A stretch of DNA of 53,051 bases from Actinomycetes bacterium (GCA_029780675.1 JAKOYE010000214.1:1-53051); one strand, 5' to 3'; positions 7,621-17,516 are shown, numbered from the stretch's first letter. Numbers and translations: made by a program. The notes: generated by a model not told the origin, from the letters alone.

Positions 7621-10600
7621 GTGGGCATCAAGGTGGCGCTGGAACATCGCACCAGCTATAGCTTCGACCGACTCGTGACGGTTCACCCGCACGTCGTCCG
7701 ACTTCGACCGGCGCCGCACACCCGCACCCCGATCGAGGCCTACTCGCTCACGGTCGAGCCTGCCGACCACTTCATCAACTGGCAGCAGGACGCCTTCGGT
7801 AACTTCCTGGCCCGCCTGGTGTTTCCCGAGCCGACCCGCAACCTCACGATCACCGTCGGACTCATCGCCGACCTCAAGGTGATCAACCCGTTCGACTTCT
7901 TCATCGAGGATTTCGCCGAGACCTTCCCGTTCGAGTACCCGAAGTCGCTGCGCGAGGACCTCGAGCCCTACCTGCGCCCGGTCGACGACGCCGGCGAGGG
8001 ATCCGGGCCGGCGGAGTTGGTGCGCGACTGGGTGCGCGACCACCCCGTCGCCGACGGGATCCGCACCATCGACTTCCTGGTCGGCCTCAACCATGCCGTC
8101 TACGAGGACGTGAACTACAGCGTCCGGATGGAACCGGGCGTGCAGTCCCCCGCCCACACCCTGCGGACCCGGATCGGCTCCTGCCGGGACTCCGCCTGGC
8201 TGCTGGTGTCGATCCTGCGGCAGTTCGGCCTGGCGGCCCGCTTCGTATCCGGATATCTGGTGCAACTGACCTCCGACATCGAGGCCCTCGACGGCCCGTC
8301 CGGCCCGGCGGCCGACTTCACCGACCTGCACGCCTGGACCGAGGTCTACATCCCGGGAGCCGGATGGATCGGCCTGGATCCCACCTCGGGGCTGTTCGCC
8401 GGCGAGGGGCACATCCCGCTGGCTGCCACCCCGCACCCGTTCTCCGCAGCCCCGATCAGCGGCGCCACCGACATCACCGAGACCGTCATGGAGTTCTCCA
8501 ACACGGTGACCCGCATTCACGAGGATCCCCGCGTCACCAAGCCCTACACCGACACCGCCTGGGCGGCGATCACCGCGGCCGGGGCGAAGGTGGACGAGCG
8601 ACTCGCCGCCGGCGACGTCCGGCTCACCATCGGCGGCGAGCCGACGTTCGTGTCGATCGACGACCAGGTGTCAGCCGAGTGGACCACCGACGCCGACGGG
8701 CCGCACAAGAGGCGCCTGGCCTCCGACCTGGCCGCACGACTGACCGCGGCGTGGGCGCCCAACGCCCTGATCCGGCACGGCCAGGGCAAGTGGTACCCCG
8801 GAGAGCCGTTGCCGCGCTGGGAGATCGGTCTGCACTGGCGCCGCGATGGCGAGCCGCTGTGGCGGGACCCGGCGCTACTGGACGACCCGTGGCAGGACGC
8901 CGCCACCCCCGCCCCGGCCGACAGCCCGCACACGTTGCTCACCGCGCTGGCGACCGGACTCGGCCTGCCCACCGGCCAGGTGCGCCCCGCCTACCCCGAC
9001 GCGCTGTCCCGGCTCGGTGCGGCCGTGCGACTGCCCGCGGGTGCGCCGGTCGAGCCCGACGATGACCTGGCCACCGACTCCCCGGAGAACCGGGAAGCGC
9101 TGCTGACCAGGCTCGAGGAATCGACCACCGACCCGGTGGCCTGGGTACTGCCCCTGCACCGCCGCGACGACGACACCGGCTGGGCCAGTGCCGACTGGCG
9201 GCTGCGCCGCGGCCGGATCGTCCTGCTCGACGGGGACTCCCCGGCCGGACTGCGGCTGCCGCTGGACTCCATCAGCTGGCGGCCGCCACGGGAGACGTTC
9301 GCCGCCGACCCGCTGGCCGCGGATGCCGATCTGCCGACCTGGCCCGGCGAACCCGACGCCGCCGTCGTGGACGCCGAGAACGCCCCGGTGACCGCCGTGG
9401 TGGCCGAGGTCCGCAACCGGCATCTGCATGTGTTCCTCCCGCCCACCGACGCCCTCGAACATTTCGTCGACCTGCTCGCCCGCATCGAGTCGGCCGCCGC
9501 AGCGACCGGGCACCCCGTGGTGATCGAGGGGTACGCCCCGCCGCCGGACCCCCGGCTGCGCTCGATGTCGATCACCCCCGACCCCGGGGTCATCGAGGTC
9601 AACGTGCCGCCGACCTCAGGTTTCGCCGAGCAGGACGAGCAGTTGCGCACCCTCTACGCGCAGGCCCGCCTGGCCCGGCTGTCCACCGAGTCGTTCGACC
9701 TCGACGGCAGCCACGGCGGCACCGGCGGCGGGAATCACATCACCCTGGGCGGGGCCACCCCGGCGGACTCGCCGCTGCTGCGCAGACCCGACCTGCTGGT
9801 GTCGCTGCTGACCTACTGGCAGCGGCACCCGTCGCTGTCCTATCTGTTCGCCGGACGGTTCGTCGGCACCACCTCGCAGGCACCCCGGGTCGACGAGGGC
9901 CGCACCGAGGCGCTCTACGAACTCGAGATCGCCTTCGCCGAGATCGACCGGCTGACCAACGGCGCCACCGAACCGAGCGTGTGGGTCGCCGACCGCGCCC
10001 TGCGTCACCTCCTCACCGATATCACCGGTAACACCCACCGCGCGGAGTTCTGCATCGACAAGCTCTACAGCCCGGACGGCCCCCGGGGCCGGCTGGGCCT
10101 GCTGGAGTTGCGCGGTTTCGAGATGCCGCCGCACCACCAGATGGCGATGGTGCAGTCGCTACTGGTGCGCGCCCTGGTCGCCCGCTTCTGGGAGGAGCCG
10201 CTGCGGGCCCCGCTGATCCGGCACGGGGAGAACCTCCACCGCCGATACCTGTTGCCGCACTTCCTTATTCACGATATCGCCGCGGTATGCGCCGACCTGC
10301 GCGCGCACGGTTTCGACTTCGAGACCAGCTGGCTGGACCCGTTCACCGAGTTCCGCTTCCCCCGCGTCGGGACGGCGGTGTTCGACCACGTCGAGATCGA
10401 ACTGCGCCGGGCCATCGAGCCCTGGTACACCCTCGGCGAGGAGTCCACCGCGACCGGCACCGCCCGCTACGTGGACTCCTCGGTCGAACGCATCCAGGTC
10501 CGGACCATCGGCGCCGACCGGTACCGCCACGTTCTGACCTGCAACGGTCACCCGATCCCCATGCTGCCCACCGACAATCCCGACATCCAGGTCGGCGGGA

Positions 10601-10935
10601 TCCGCTACCGGGCCTGGCAGCCCCCCAGCGCGCTGCATCCGAGCATCACCGTCGACACCCCACTGCGCCTGGAACTGATCGACCTGACGACCGGGACCTC
10701 CCGCGGCGGCTGCACCTATCACGTCGCCCATCCCGGCGGGCGGGCCTACGACACCCCGCCGGTCAACGCGGTGGAGGCCGAGTCCCGCCGTGGGCGCCGC
10801 TTCGAGGCGCACGGTTTCACGCCGGGTCCGGTGGATGTCGCCGTGATCCGGGAGAAGCAGGCCCGCCAGGCCACCGACGTCGGCGCACCGGGCATCCTCG
10901 ACCTACGGCGGGTGCGTACCGTTCTGCGGGACTGA
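7621..10935 (+). CDS. Transglutaminase / DUF2126 fusion protein (Rv2566-like)
   Basis: The 1104-residue protein has an N-terminal transglutaminase-like domain with the full triad visible: Cys188 (GSCRDSAW), His237 (LHAWTEV) and Asp253 (GLDPTSG). A DUF2126 region follows from about residue 330 to the end, including EVNVPPTSGFAEQDEQL, SHGGTGGGNHITLGG and GRLGLLELRGFEMPPH, which is related to the glutamine-synthetase/amidoligase-like fold by published predictions. The length agrees with the M. tuberculosis Rv2566 product as I recall it. It leads a block with an ATP-grasp/alpha-E protein and a second transglutaminase, a combination predicted in comparative-genomic work to make or remodel small peptides. 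Confidence 0.9.
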   Translation: MGIKVALEHRTSYSFDRLVTVHPHVVRLRPAPHTRTPIEAYSLTVEPADHFINWQQDAFGNFLARLVFPEPTRNLTITVGLIADLKVINPFDFFIEDFAETFPFEYPKSLREDLEPYLRPVDDAGEGSGPAELVRDWVRDHPVADGIRTIDFLVGLNHAVYEDVNYSVRMEPGVQSPAHTLRTRIGSCRDSAWLLVSILRQFGLAARFVSGYLVQLTSDIEALDGPSGPAADFTDLHAWTEVYIPGAGWIGLDPTSGLFAGEGHIPLAATPHPFSAAPISGATDITETVMEFSNTVTRIHEDPRVTKPYTDTAWAAITAAGAKVDERLAAGDVRLTIGGEPTFVSIDDQVSAEWTTDADGPHKRRLASDLAARLTAAWAPNALIRHGQGKWYPGEPLPRWEIGLHWRRDGEPLWRDPALLDDPWQDAATPAPADSPHTLLTALATGLGLPTGQVRPAYPDALSRLGAAVRLPAGAPVEPDDDLATDSPENREALLTRLEESTTDPVAWVLPLHRRDDDTGWASADWRLRRGRIVLLDGDSPAGLRLPLDSISWRPPRETFAADPLAADADLPTWPGEPDAAVVDAENAPVTAVVAEVRNRHLHVFLPPTDALEHFVDLLARIESAAAATGHPVVIEGYAPPPDPRLRSMSITPDPGVIEVNVPPTSGFAEQDEQLRTLYAQARLARLSTESFDLDGSHGGTGGGNHITLGGATPADSPLLRRPDLLVSLLTYWQRHPSLSYLFAGRFVGTTSQAPRVDEGRTEALYELEIAFAEIDRLTNGATEPSVWVADRALRHLLTDITGNTHRAEFCIDKLYSPDGPRGRLGLLELRGFEMPPHHQMAMVQSLLVRALVARFWEEPLRAPLIRHGENLHRRYLLPHFLIHDIAAVCADLRAHGFDFETSWLDPFTEFRFPRVGTAVFDHVEIELRRAIEPWYTLGEESTATGTARYVDSSVERIQVRTIGADRYRHVLTCNGHPIPMLPTDNPDIQVGGIRYRAWQPPSALHPSITVDTPLRLELIDLTTGTSRGGCTYHVAHPGGRAYDTPPVNAVEAESRRGRRFEAHGFTPGPVDVAVIREKQARQATDVGAPGILDLRRVRTVLRD

Positions 10936-10964
10936 CGGTACGGCTGACGACGGGAGGTGAACCG

Positions 10965-13625
10965 ATGCCGGTGACCGGTCCCGTGCTGGAACCGCCACGC
11001 CCGGACCCGGACCACCTGCTGGCGGGCTATCGGAATAGCCGCGTCCACCAGCAGCTTCTTGAGGTCCACGACGACGGTCCGGTGCCGATCGAGGCCGGGA
11101 CGACCGGTTATGACGAGTTCGTGGACTCCGACGGGAAGATCCGGCCGACCTGGAGCGAACTCGGCGACCTGCTCATCGAACGCGGGCGCGAGGGACTGAC
11201 CCGACTGCGCGAGGTGGTCCGCACCCTGGTCGACAACGACGGCATCACCTACGTCGATATCGACCCCGAGTCCGGCGACGGGAACACCGGCGGCGACCAG
11301 GACGGGTATGACGGCGCCGTGCTGCAGGCCTGGGACCTCGACGGCATCCCGCTGGTGTTGTCCGCGGCCGACTGGAACATCCTCGACGCCGGGGTCGTGC
11401 AGCGGTCCCGCCTGCTCGACGGCATCCTGGCCGATCTCTACGGCGAGCGCCGTTCGATCACCAGCGGGGTCCTGCCGCCGCAGTTGCTCTTCGGCCACCC
11501 CGGCTACCTCCGGTCGGCCCGCGGCGCCCACAACCCGGGCCGACACCAGTTATTCATGCTGGGTTGCGATATCAGCCGCGCCGCCGACGGCCGCTTCCTG
11601 GTCAACGCCGACCGCACCCAGGCGCCCTCCGGGGCCGGGTATGCGCTGGCCGACCGGCGCGTCGTCGCCCGCGCCATCCCCGATGTCTACGAACGCATCG
11701 GGCCCCGGCCGGCCTCGCCGTTCGCCCAATCCCTTCGACTGGCTCTGATCGATGCCGCACCGGCCACCGCCGAGGACCCGGTGGTGGTGGTGCTCAGCCC
11801 GGGTATCCGGTCGGATACGGCGTTCGACCAGGCCTACCTGGCGACGGTGCTCGGTTTCCCCCTGGTGGAGAGCGCCGACCTGGTGGTCCGGGACGGCAAG
11901 CTGTGGATGCGCTCGCTGGGCACTCTGAAGCGGGTCGATGTGGTGTTGCGGCGGGTCGACGCCGAGTACGCCGATCCGCTGGACCTGCGCCCCGATTCCC
12001 GTCTGGGTGTAGTCGGACTCGTCGAGGCTCAACGCCGGGGCACAGTGTCGGTGGTCAACACCCTCGGCAGCGGAATCCTGGAAAGCCCTGGCCTGCAACG
12101 GTTCCTCCCCGAACTGGCCAGGGAACTGCTCGGTGAGCAGCCCCTGCTGGACACCCCCGCACTGTACTGGGGCGGTATCGACTCCGAACTCTCCCACCTG
12201 CTGGCCCGGATGGAATCGCTGCTGATCAAGTCGGCAGTGGGGGGCCGCACGATCGTCGGCCCGACGCTGTCCGCCACCGAGCGCGCCGATCTGGCGGCCC
12301 GGATCACGGCAGAGCCCTGGCAGTGGGTCGGTCAGGAACTCCCGCAGTTCTCCTCGGCGCCCAGCGATCACCGGCCCGGCGGGCTCTCGGCGGCCGGCAT
12401 CGGCATGCGGTTGTTCACCGTGGCACAGCGCAACGGCTACACCCCGATGGTCGGCGGCCTGGGCTACGTCCTCGCCCCGGGTGCCGACAGCTTCACACTC
12501 AAAAGCGTTGCCGCCAAGGATATCTGGATCAGTCCGCCGACCCGGGCCACGGCCGAGAAGGTTCCCGTCATCCCGTCGATGGAGCTGCCCAGCGGCACCA
12601 AGTTCATCAGCTCGCCCCGGGTGCTGTCCGACATGTTCTGGATCGGCCGCTACTCCGAGCGCGCCGAGGGAACCGCACGGCTGCTCATCGTGACCCGGGA
12701 GCGCTACCACGAGTACCGCAACCGACCCGGGGTTCCGGCGGCGGAATGCGTTCCGGTGCTTCTGGACGCGGTGCGAACGGTCAGCGGGACCGACTCCGAA
12801 AGCCCCGCCGACGGCCGGATGCTGTTGCGGTCACTGACCGTCGACCGGCACCGTCCGGGATCGCTGGCCCATTCGGTGGAACGCCTCGGCTCCGCCGCCC
12901 GCGCGGTGCGCGACCAGATGTCGAACGACACCTGGATGGTGCTCGGCGCCGTCGAACGCGTGCTGGCGCAACAGGCCAAGCCGCAGAAAGCATCTCGACG
13001 GGGCGGCGACGACACCCAACTGGCCAACGCCCAGCAGCGCACACTGGCCGGGATGGTCGCACTGACCGGCGTGACGGCGGAGTCGATGGTGCACGACGCC
13101 GGCTGGACGATGATGGACATCGGCAAGCGAATCGAGCGCGGCCTGATGCTGGCAGCGTTGCTGCGGGCGACCCTGACGACTGTGCGCACCGACGAGGCCG
13201 AGCAGACCATCACCGAATCCGCGCTGGTGGCGTGTGAGTCCGCGGTGATCTACCGGCGGCTCAATCTGGGCAGAGTGAGCGTCGCCGCGGTGACCGACCT
13301 GGTCCTGCTGGACGAGGCCAACCCCAGGTCCCTGATCTATCAGCTCGAACGGCTGGCCGCGGATGTCCGTGCGCTTCCGGGCGCGTCGGGATTGTCGCGG
13401 CTCCAGCGTCTCATCGAGCGGATCCGGGCACGGCTGCGACGGCTGGATCCCGCCGACCTCGAGGAGGTCGACGGCAACGGGCGGCGGGCCGCGCTGGACG
13501 AGCTCCTCGAAGGCGTCCACGTCGCCCTCACCGAGCTCTCCGATGTCATCACCGCCAACCAGCTGTCCCTGCCCGGTGACATGCAGCCGCTGTGGGGTCC
13601 CGACCAGCGCCGGGTGCTGCCGTGA
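10965..13625 (+). CDS. Circularly permuted ATP-grasp + alpha-E fusion (Rv2567-like)
   Basis: The 886-residue protein begins at an ATG with a GGGAGGT ribosome site 7 bases upstream. Residues about 80-560 form the circularly permuted ATP-grasp type 2 region (LFGHPGYLRSARG, LSPGIRSDTAFDQAYLATVLGFPLVE, SRLGVVGLVEA, IDSELSHLLARM). The rest, from about SSPRVLSDMFWIGRYSERAEGTARLL, is an alpha-helical alpha-E domain. In many bacteria these are two proteins; the fused form is what I recall for Rv2567. ATP-grasp enzymes of this type are predicted to ligate amino acids or amines to a carboxylate. Its stop overlaps the next gene by 4 bases. Confidence 0.92.
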   Translation: MPVTGPVLEPPRPDPDHLLAGYRNSRVHQQLLEVHDDGPVPIEAGTTGYDEFVDSDGKIRPTWSELGDLLIERGREGLTRLREVVRTLVDNDGITYVDIDPESGDGNTGGDQDGYDGAVLQAWDLDGIPLVLSAADWNILDAGVVQRSRLLDGILADLYGERRSITSGVLPPQLLFGHPGYLRSARGAHNPGRHQLFMLGCDISRAADGRFLVNADRTQAPSGAGYALADRRVVARAIPDVYERIGPRPASPFAQSLRLALIDAAPATAEDPVVVVLSPGIRSDTAFDQAYLATVLGFPLVESADLVVRDGKLWMRSLGTLKRVDVVLRRVDAEYADPLDLRPDSRLGVVGLVEAQRRGTVSVVNTLGSGILESPGLQRFLPELARELLGEQPLLDTPALYWGGIDSELSHLLARMESLLIKSAVGGRTIVGPTLSATERADLAARITAEPWQWVGQELPQFSSAPSDHRPGGLSAAGIGMRLFTVAQRNGYTPMVGGLGYVLAPGADSFTLKSVAAKDIWISPPTRATAEKVPVIPSMELPSGTKFISSPRVLSDMFWIGRYSERAEGTARLLIVTRERYHEYRNRPGVPAAECVPVLLDAVRTVSGTDSESPADGRMLLRSLTVDRHRPGSLAHSVERLGSAARAVRDQMSNDTWMVLGAVERVLAQQAKPQKASRRGGDDTQLANAQQRTLAGMVALTGVTAESMVHDAGWTMMDIGKRIERGLMLAALLRATLTTVRTDEAEQTITESALVACESAVIYRRLNLGRVSVAAVTDLVLLDEANPRSLIYQLERLAADVRALPGASGLSRLQRLIERIRARLRRLDPADLEEVDGNGRRAALDELLEGVHVALTELSDVITANQLSLPGDMQPLWGPDQRRVLP

Positions 13626-14536
13626 CGGCGAGCGCCGGCAGCACCGGCGGGACCCGCCGTTACCGGATCACCCACCGCACCGAGTACCGCTACTCGGCGG
13701 TGGTCACCAACTCCTACGGCCGCTGCCACCTCACCCCGCGCGACAACGAGCGCCAGCGCCGCATCAGCTTCGATCTGGACATCGACCCGCGTCCCTCCGA
13801 CCGCGCCACCAGCCGCGACGTGTTCGGCAACATCAGCTCCTACTTCCAGGTGACCGATCGGCACCACGCCCTGACCGTCGTCGGCACCTCCGTCGTCGAG
13901 GTGGACCCCCCGCCGACGGAGGTGTATGCCGCCGGCCCGGCACTGCAGCCCTGGGAGGCGGCCAGACCGGTCGGAGCCGGCGGACTGCTGGCCGCCGAGT
14001 TCACCCTCGACCTGCGGCCCCCGGAGATCACCGCCGCGGTCCGGGACTACGCCGCGCCCAGTTTCATCCCGGGGCGGCCGCTGATCGAGGTGCTGACCGA
14101 CCTGAACGCACGGATTTTCGCCGACTTCACCTATCGGTCCGGATCGACGACGGTGTCCACCCAGGTCGATCAGGTTCTGAAAGCCCGGGAAGGGGTATGC
14201 CAGGACTTCGCGCGGCTGGCGATCGCCTGCCTGCGCGCCAACGGACTGGCGGCAAGTTACGTCTCGGGGTACCTGGCCACCGATCCCCCGCCCGGGAAGG
14301 AACGGATGTTCGGCGTCGACGCCACCCACGCCTGGGCAGCGGTGTGGACACCGCAGGACCGCTGGCTCGGGATCGACCCGACGAACTCGGCACTGGTCGA
14401 CGAGCGGTACATCACGGTGGGGTGGGGTCGCGACTACGCCGACGTGCCGCCACTGCGCGGCATCATCTACACCGATTCCGAGTACAGCGTCATCGACGTG
14501 TCGGTGGACGTCGCACCCTGCGATCCGGATGCGTGA
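13622..14536 (+). CDS. Transglutaminase-like protein of the ATP-grasp block
   Basis: The 304-residue protein starts at a GTG overlapping the previous stop (GTGA). It has an N-terminal transglutaminase-associated beta domain (RYRITHRTEYRYSAVV, the typical bacterial N-domain) and a transglutaminase-like core with Cys193 (GVCQDFARL), His236 (THAWAAVW) and Asp252 (GIDPTN). Such proteins act as proteases or peptide cross-linkers in the cytoplasm; none of the block shows a signal peptide. Size and context agree with Rv2569c as recalled. Confidence 0.9.
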   Translation: MTASAGSTGGTRRYRITHRTEYRYSAVVTNSYGRCHLTPRDNERQRRISFDLDIDPRPSDRATSRDVFGNISSYFQVTDRHHALTVVGTSVVEVDPPPTEVYAAGPALQPWEAARPVGAGGLLAAEFTLDLRPPEITAAVRDYAAPSFIPGRPLIEVLTDLNARIFADFTYRSGSTTVSTQVDQVLKAREGVCQDFARLAIACLRANGLAASYVSGYLATDPPPGKERMFGVDATHAWAAVWTPQDRWLGIDPTNSALVDERYITVGWGRDYADVPPLRGIIYTDSEYSVIDVSVDVAPCDPDA

Positions 14537-14545
14537 CCGGTCCGG

Positions 14546-15580
14546 ATGCGTGACTTCCTGTGCCCCAACTGCGGACAGCATCTCGCGTTCGAGAACTCGA
14601 TGTGCCTGTCCTGCGACAGCCCGGTGGGGTTCTCCCTGACGGACATGGCCTTTCTGGTCATCGACCACGACGCCGGCGGCGCCGAACGTCCCGGGTTCGT
14701 CTCGGCCGACGAATACCAGCTGTGCGCGAATCTTCATCTGGCGGGCTGCAATTGGCTGGTTCGGGTGCAGCCGGTCCGGCAGCTGTGCGCGTCGTGCTCA
14801 CTGACCCGCACCCGGCCCGCGGACGACGACACCACCGGACTGGCGGCGTTCGCCGATGCCGAGCAGGCCAAGCGTCGGCTGATCAGCGAACTGCACGAAC
14901 TCGGCCTGCCCATCGTCGGCCGCGACCGGGACCCGACCGCCGGGCTGGCGTTCGACCTGCTCTCGAGTGCGACCGAGAAGGTGTTCACCGGGCACGACGA
15001 CGGGCTGATCACCCTCGACCTGGCCGAGGGCGACGACGTCCACCGCGAACAACTGCGGGTCGAGATGGATGAGCCGTACCGGACGCTGCTCGGCCACTTC
15101 CGGCACGAGATCGGGCACTACTACTTCTACCGGCTTGTCGAACGGTCGCGGGGCAGGGAACGCTTCACCGTTCTGTTCGGTGACCCTGACCTGGACTATC
15201 AGGAGGCGCTGGACCGGCACTACCAGCAGGGTCCGCCGCCGGACTGGGAGGGCCGCTTCGTGTCCTCGTACGCCACCATGCACCCGGCCGAGGACTGGGC
15301 GGAGACCTTCGCCCACTACCTGCACATCCGCGGCACCCTGGACACCGCGGCCGCCTACGGTCTGGCTCCGGCGAACGCGACCTATCAGCGACGGGTGCTG
15401 GGCCCCAGCGGTTTCGACGCCATCATCGAGATGTGGCTGCCGTTGGCATGGTCGTTGAACATGGTCAACCGGACGATGGGGAAACCGGACCTGTACCCCT
15501 TCGTCCTGCCGGTCGCGGTGCTGGAGAAGATGCGGTTCATTCACGACGTCGTCAACGCGGCATCTTCGGGCACGGCGTGA
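14546..15580 (+). CDS. Putative zinc-dependent metallopeptidase with N-terminal zinc ribbon (Rv2568c-like)
   Basis: The 344-residue protein opens with a zinc ribbon (Cys6, Cys9, Cys20, Cys23) and carries a catalytic HEIGH motif at residues 187-191 within FRHEIGHYYFYRLVE. A downstream PAEDWAETFAHYLHI segment may supply the third zinc ligand. This matches the family described as putative zinc-binding metallopeptidases (Peptidase_Mx type). It starts 9 bases after the transglutaminase gene, so it probably belongs to the same operon. A peptidase beside peptide ligases suggests control or hydrolysis of the same product (inference). Confidence 0.87.
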   Translation: MRDFLCPNCGQHLAFENSMCLSCDSPVGFSLTDMAFLVIDHDAGGAERPGFVSADEYQLCANLHLAGCNWLVRVQPVRQLCASCSLTRTRPADDDTTGLAAFADAEQAKRRLISELHELGLPIVGRDRDPTAGLAFDLLSSATEKVFTGHDDGLITLDLAEGDDVHREQLRVEMDEPYRTLLGHFRHEIGHYYFYRLVERSRGRERFTVLFGDPDLDYQEALDRHYQQGPPPDWEGRFVSSYATMHPAEDWAETFAHYLHIRGTLDTAAAYGLAPANATYQRRVLGPSGFDAIIEMWLPLAWSLNMVNRTMGKPDLYPFVLPVAVLEKMRFIHDVVNAASSGTA

Positions 15581-15696
15581 TCGACTGATAGGCATCCGCT
15601 CGACCACGTGAAGCCGGGCTAATTGTCACGAGCCGTACACCGACACATCACTTCACGGTGGAAGCACGTACAGACGCTTTGAGAATCGTGGCGGCT

Positions 15697-16554
15697 GTGA
15701 GCACTGCAACCGTCCTCATCTCATCTGACCCAGTCGCCCCCGACCACTCCGAGATCAACACCACCGCCGACCCGAGCTACACCCTGCTGCTGACCAACGA
15801 CCCCAGTCACGTCGAGGCCGCACAGCGGTTGCGGCAGCAGGTCTTCGCCGCTGAGCCGGGGTTCGCCCTGGAACCCGCCGGAGGCCTGGACGCCGACCGC
15901 TTCGACGAACACTGCGACCATCTGCTCGTCCGGGAGGACCGCTCCGGCGAGCTGGTGGGGTGCTACCGGATGCTGCCCCCGCCGGGGGCGATCGCCGCCG
16001 GAGGTCTCTACACCGCCACCGAATTCGATATCAGCGGCCTGGATTCCCTGCGACCCTCCCTGGTCGAGATGGGACGGGCCGTGGTGCGCGCCGACCACCG
16101 CAACGGGGCCGTGGTGCTGATGATGTGGACGGGCATCCTGGCCTATCTGGACCGCTGCGGCTACGACTACGTCGCCGGCTGCGTCTCCGTGCCGGTGCGT
16201 GGTGTGGGAGCGCCCGGCAGCCAGGTCCGCGGCGTCCGTGACGTCGTGGCTGCCCGGCACGCCGCCGCAGCGGAGTTCACGGTGTACCCCTACCGGCCGG
16301 TGATGGTCGACGGTGTTGACCTGGACGGTATTCCCGCGCCGGAGCGGCTGACCATGCCGCCGCTGATGCGCGGCTACCTGCGACTGGGCGCGCAGGTCTG
16401 CGGAGAACCCGCGCACGACACTGCATTCGGGGTGGCCGACTTCCCCGCCCTCCTGGACAAGAGACGCGCCGATATCCGGTATCTGAACCGGCTGCGGTCG
16501 GCCGCAGCGCACGCCGAACGGGTTTCCGGTTCCTCCCCGTCAGATGTCAACTGA
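15697..16554 (+). CDS. OlsB-like GNAT N-acyltransferase
   Basis: The protein of about 285 residues has the N-acyltransferase pattern of OlsB/hemolysin-like GNATs: RLRQQVFAAEPGF, DRFDEHCDHLLVRE, VGCYRMLPP, and LVEMGRAVVRADHRNGAVVLMMW, followed by a C-terminal YLRLGAQVCGEPAHD segment. OlsB links a 3-hydroxy fatty acid from ACP to ornithine, the first step of ornithine-lipid synthesis. The start is uncertain: GTG at 15697 (MSTATVLISSD) was chosen, but GTG at 15688 or 15658 are open. The next gene encodes an O-acyltransferase, which fits an OlsB-OlsA pair. The substrate is inferred only. Confidence 0.78.
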   Translation: MSTATVLISSDPVAPDHSEINTTADPSYTLLLTNDPSHVEAAQRLRQQVFAAEPGFALEPAGGLDADRFDEHCDHLLVREDRSGELVGCYRMLPPPGAIAAGGLYTATEFDISGLDSLRPSLVEMGRAVVRADHRNGAVVLMMWTGILAYLDRCGYDYVAGCVSVPVRGVGAPGSQVRGVRDVVAARHAAAAEFTVYPYRPVMVDGVDLDGIPAPERLTMPPLMRGYLRLGAQVCGEPAHDTAFGVADFPALLDKRRADIRYLNRLRSAAAHAERVSGSSPSDVN

Positions 16555-16612
16555 GACCCAGATGTCCACTGAGACCCAGATGTCAACTGAGACCCAGATG
16601 TCAACTGAGACA
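16544..16612 (+). repeat. 18-bp tandem repeat at the stop/start junction of two acyltransferase genes
   Basis: The unit ATGTCAACTGAGACCCAG is repeated 3.8 times (16544, 16562, 16580, 16598). Unit 2 has one base change (A to C) and unit 4 is incomplete. Each unit holds an ATG in the frame of the downstream gene. The stop of the upstream gene (TGA at 16552) lies in unit 1. In protein the repeat is MSTETQ. Confidence 0.95.
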
Positions 16613-17392
16613 GGGAAAGCCGGACATGCCTGGTTTCCCGTCACCTCCTGCGACACCCGCTGTGTAGTGGCACCGCTGCCGAACCTGCTCGGCTTGCTGC
16701 GGCCCGCGTGGCGGCTGCCCACCGCCGTACTGCTGCTGTTCACTCTGCCCCTGTTGACGATTCCGCTGCCCGGCAATCGGGACATACGCCGGTTCTACTG
16801 CCGACTACTGCTGCGCAGCCTCGGGGTGCGGATCTCCGTCTCCGGCGACCCGGTCCGCAATATCTCCGGAACACTGGTGGTCAGCAACCACGTCTCCTGG
16901 TGCGATGTGCTGGTGATCGGCGCCGTCCTGCCGGGCACCTTCGTCGCACGTGCCGACCTGGTGGAATGGCCACTGATCGGCTGGGCCGCCCGCCTGATGA
17001 ACGTGATCAGCATCGACCGGTCGCGACTGCGGGCGCTGCCCGGTGTGGTGGCCGCGGTGGCGCAGCGACTGCGGGACGGTTGCACCGTCGTCGCGTTTCC
17101 CGAGGGGACCACCCATTGCGGTCCTGATCGGGGGCGGTTTCATCCGGCGGTGTTTCAGGCGGCGGTCGACGCCGGCCGGCCGGTTCAGCCGCTGAGCCTG
17201 CGATACCGCTATCGCGACGGCACCGTCTCGACCGCGACGGCCTTCCTCGGTGCGGACTCCCTGTGGGCCTCGCTGAAACGGGTCGCCCGGACCCGAATGA
17301 CGGTCGTCGAGATCGCGGTGTTGCCGCTGCAACTGCCCGACGGCTGCCGCCGGGACCTGGCAGCCCGCTGTGAGCGGGCGGCCCACCGGTGA
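16544..17392 (+). CDS. PlsC-like 1-acylglycerol-phosphate-type acyltransferase (OlsA-like)
   Basis: The 282-residue protein has the PlsC-family motifs NHVSWCD (NHx4D) and FPEGTT, with a hydrophobic N-terminal segment (LPTAVLLLFTLPLLTIPL) that anchors it to the membrane. Together with the preceding GNAT gene, with which it overlaps by 11 bases, it may complete ornithine-lipid synthesis by O-acylating the lyso-lipid (inference from pairing). The N-terminus is peculiar: four MSTET units encoded by an 18-bp repeat give four in-frame ATG codons (16544, 16562, 16580, 16598), so the real start cannot be fixed. Confidence 0.85.
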   Translation: MSTETQMSTETQMSTETQMSTETGKAGHAWFPVTSCDTRCVVAPLPNLLGLLRPAWRLPTAVLLLFTLPLLTIPLPGNRDIRRFYCRLLLRSLGVRISVSGDPVRNISGTLVVSNHVSWCDVLVIGAVLPGTFVARADLVEWPLIGWAARLMNVISIDRSRLRALPGVVAAVAQRLRDGCTVVAFPEGTTHCGPDRGRFHPAVFQAAVDAGRPVQPLSLRYRYRDGTVSTATAFLGADSLWASLKRVARTRMTVVEIAVLPLQLPDGCRRDLAARCERAAHR

Positions 17393-17516
17393 CGCGTCTG
17401 ATCACGTCGCCGTCGACCCCGCCTGGGCTGTCCCGGAGGCGAACGGTAGGTGAACACTTGTCGAGAACGCCGGATTGGTTTGGTACGCAGCAATTTCGGA
17501 CAGCAGAATCTGCCCG

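Noticed and set aside
15658..15696. Upstream GTG (15658) as start of the OlsB-like gene
   Set aside because: The extra 13 residues show no conserved pattern and no better ribosome site; kept only as an alternative.
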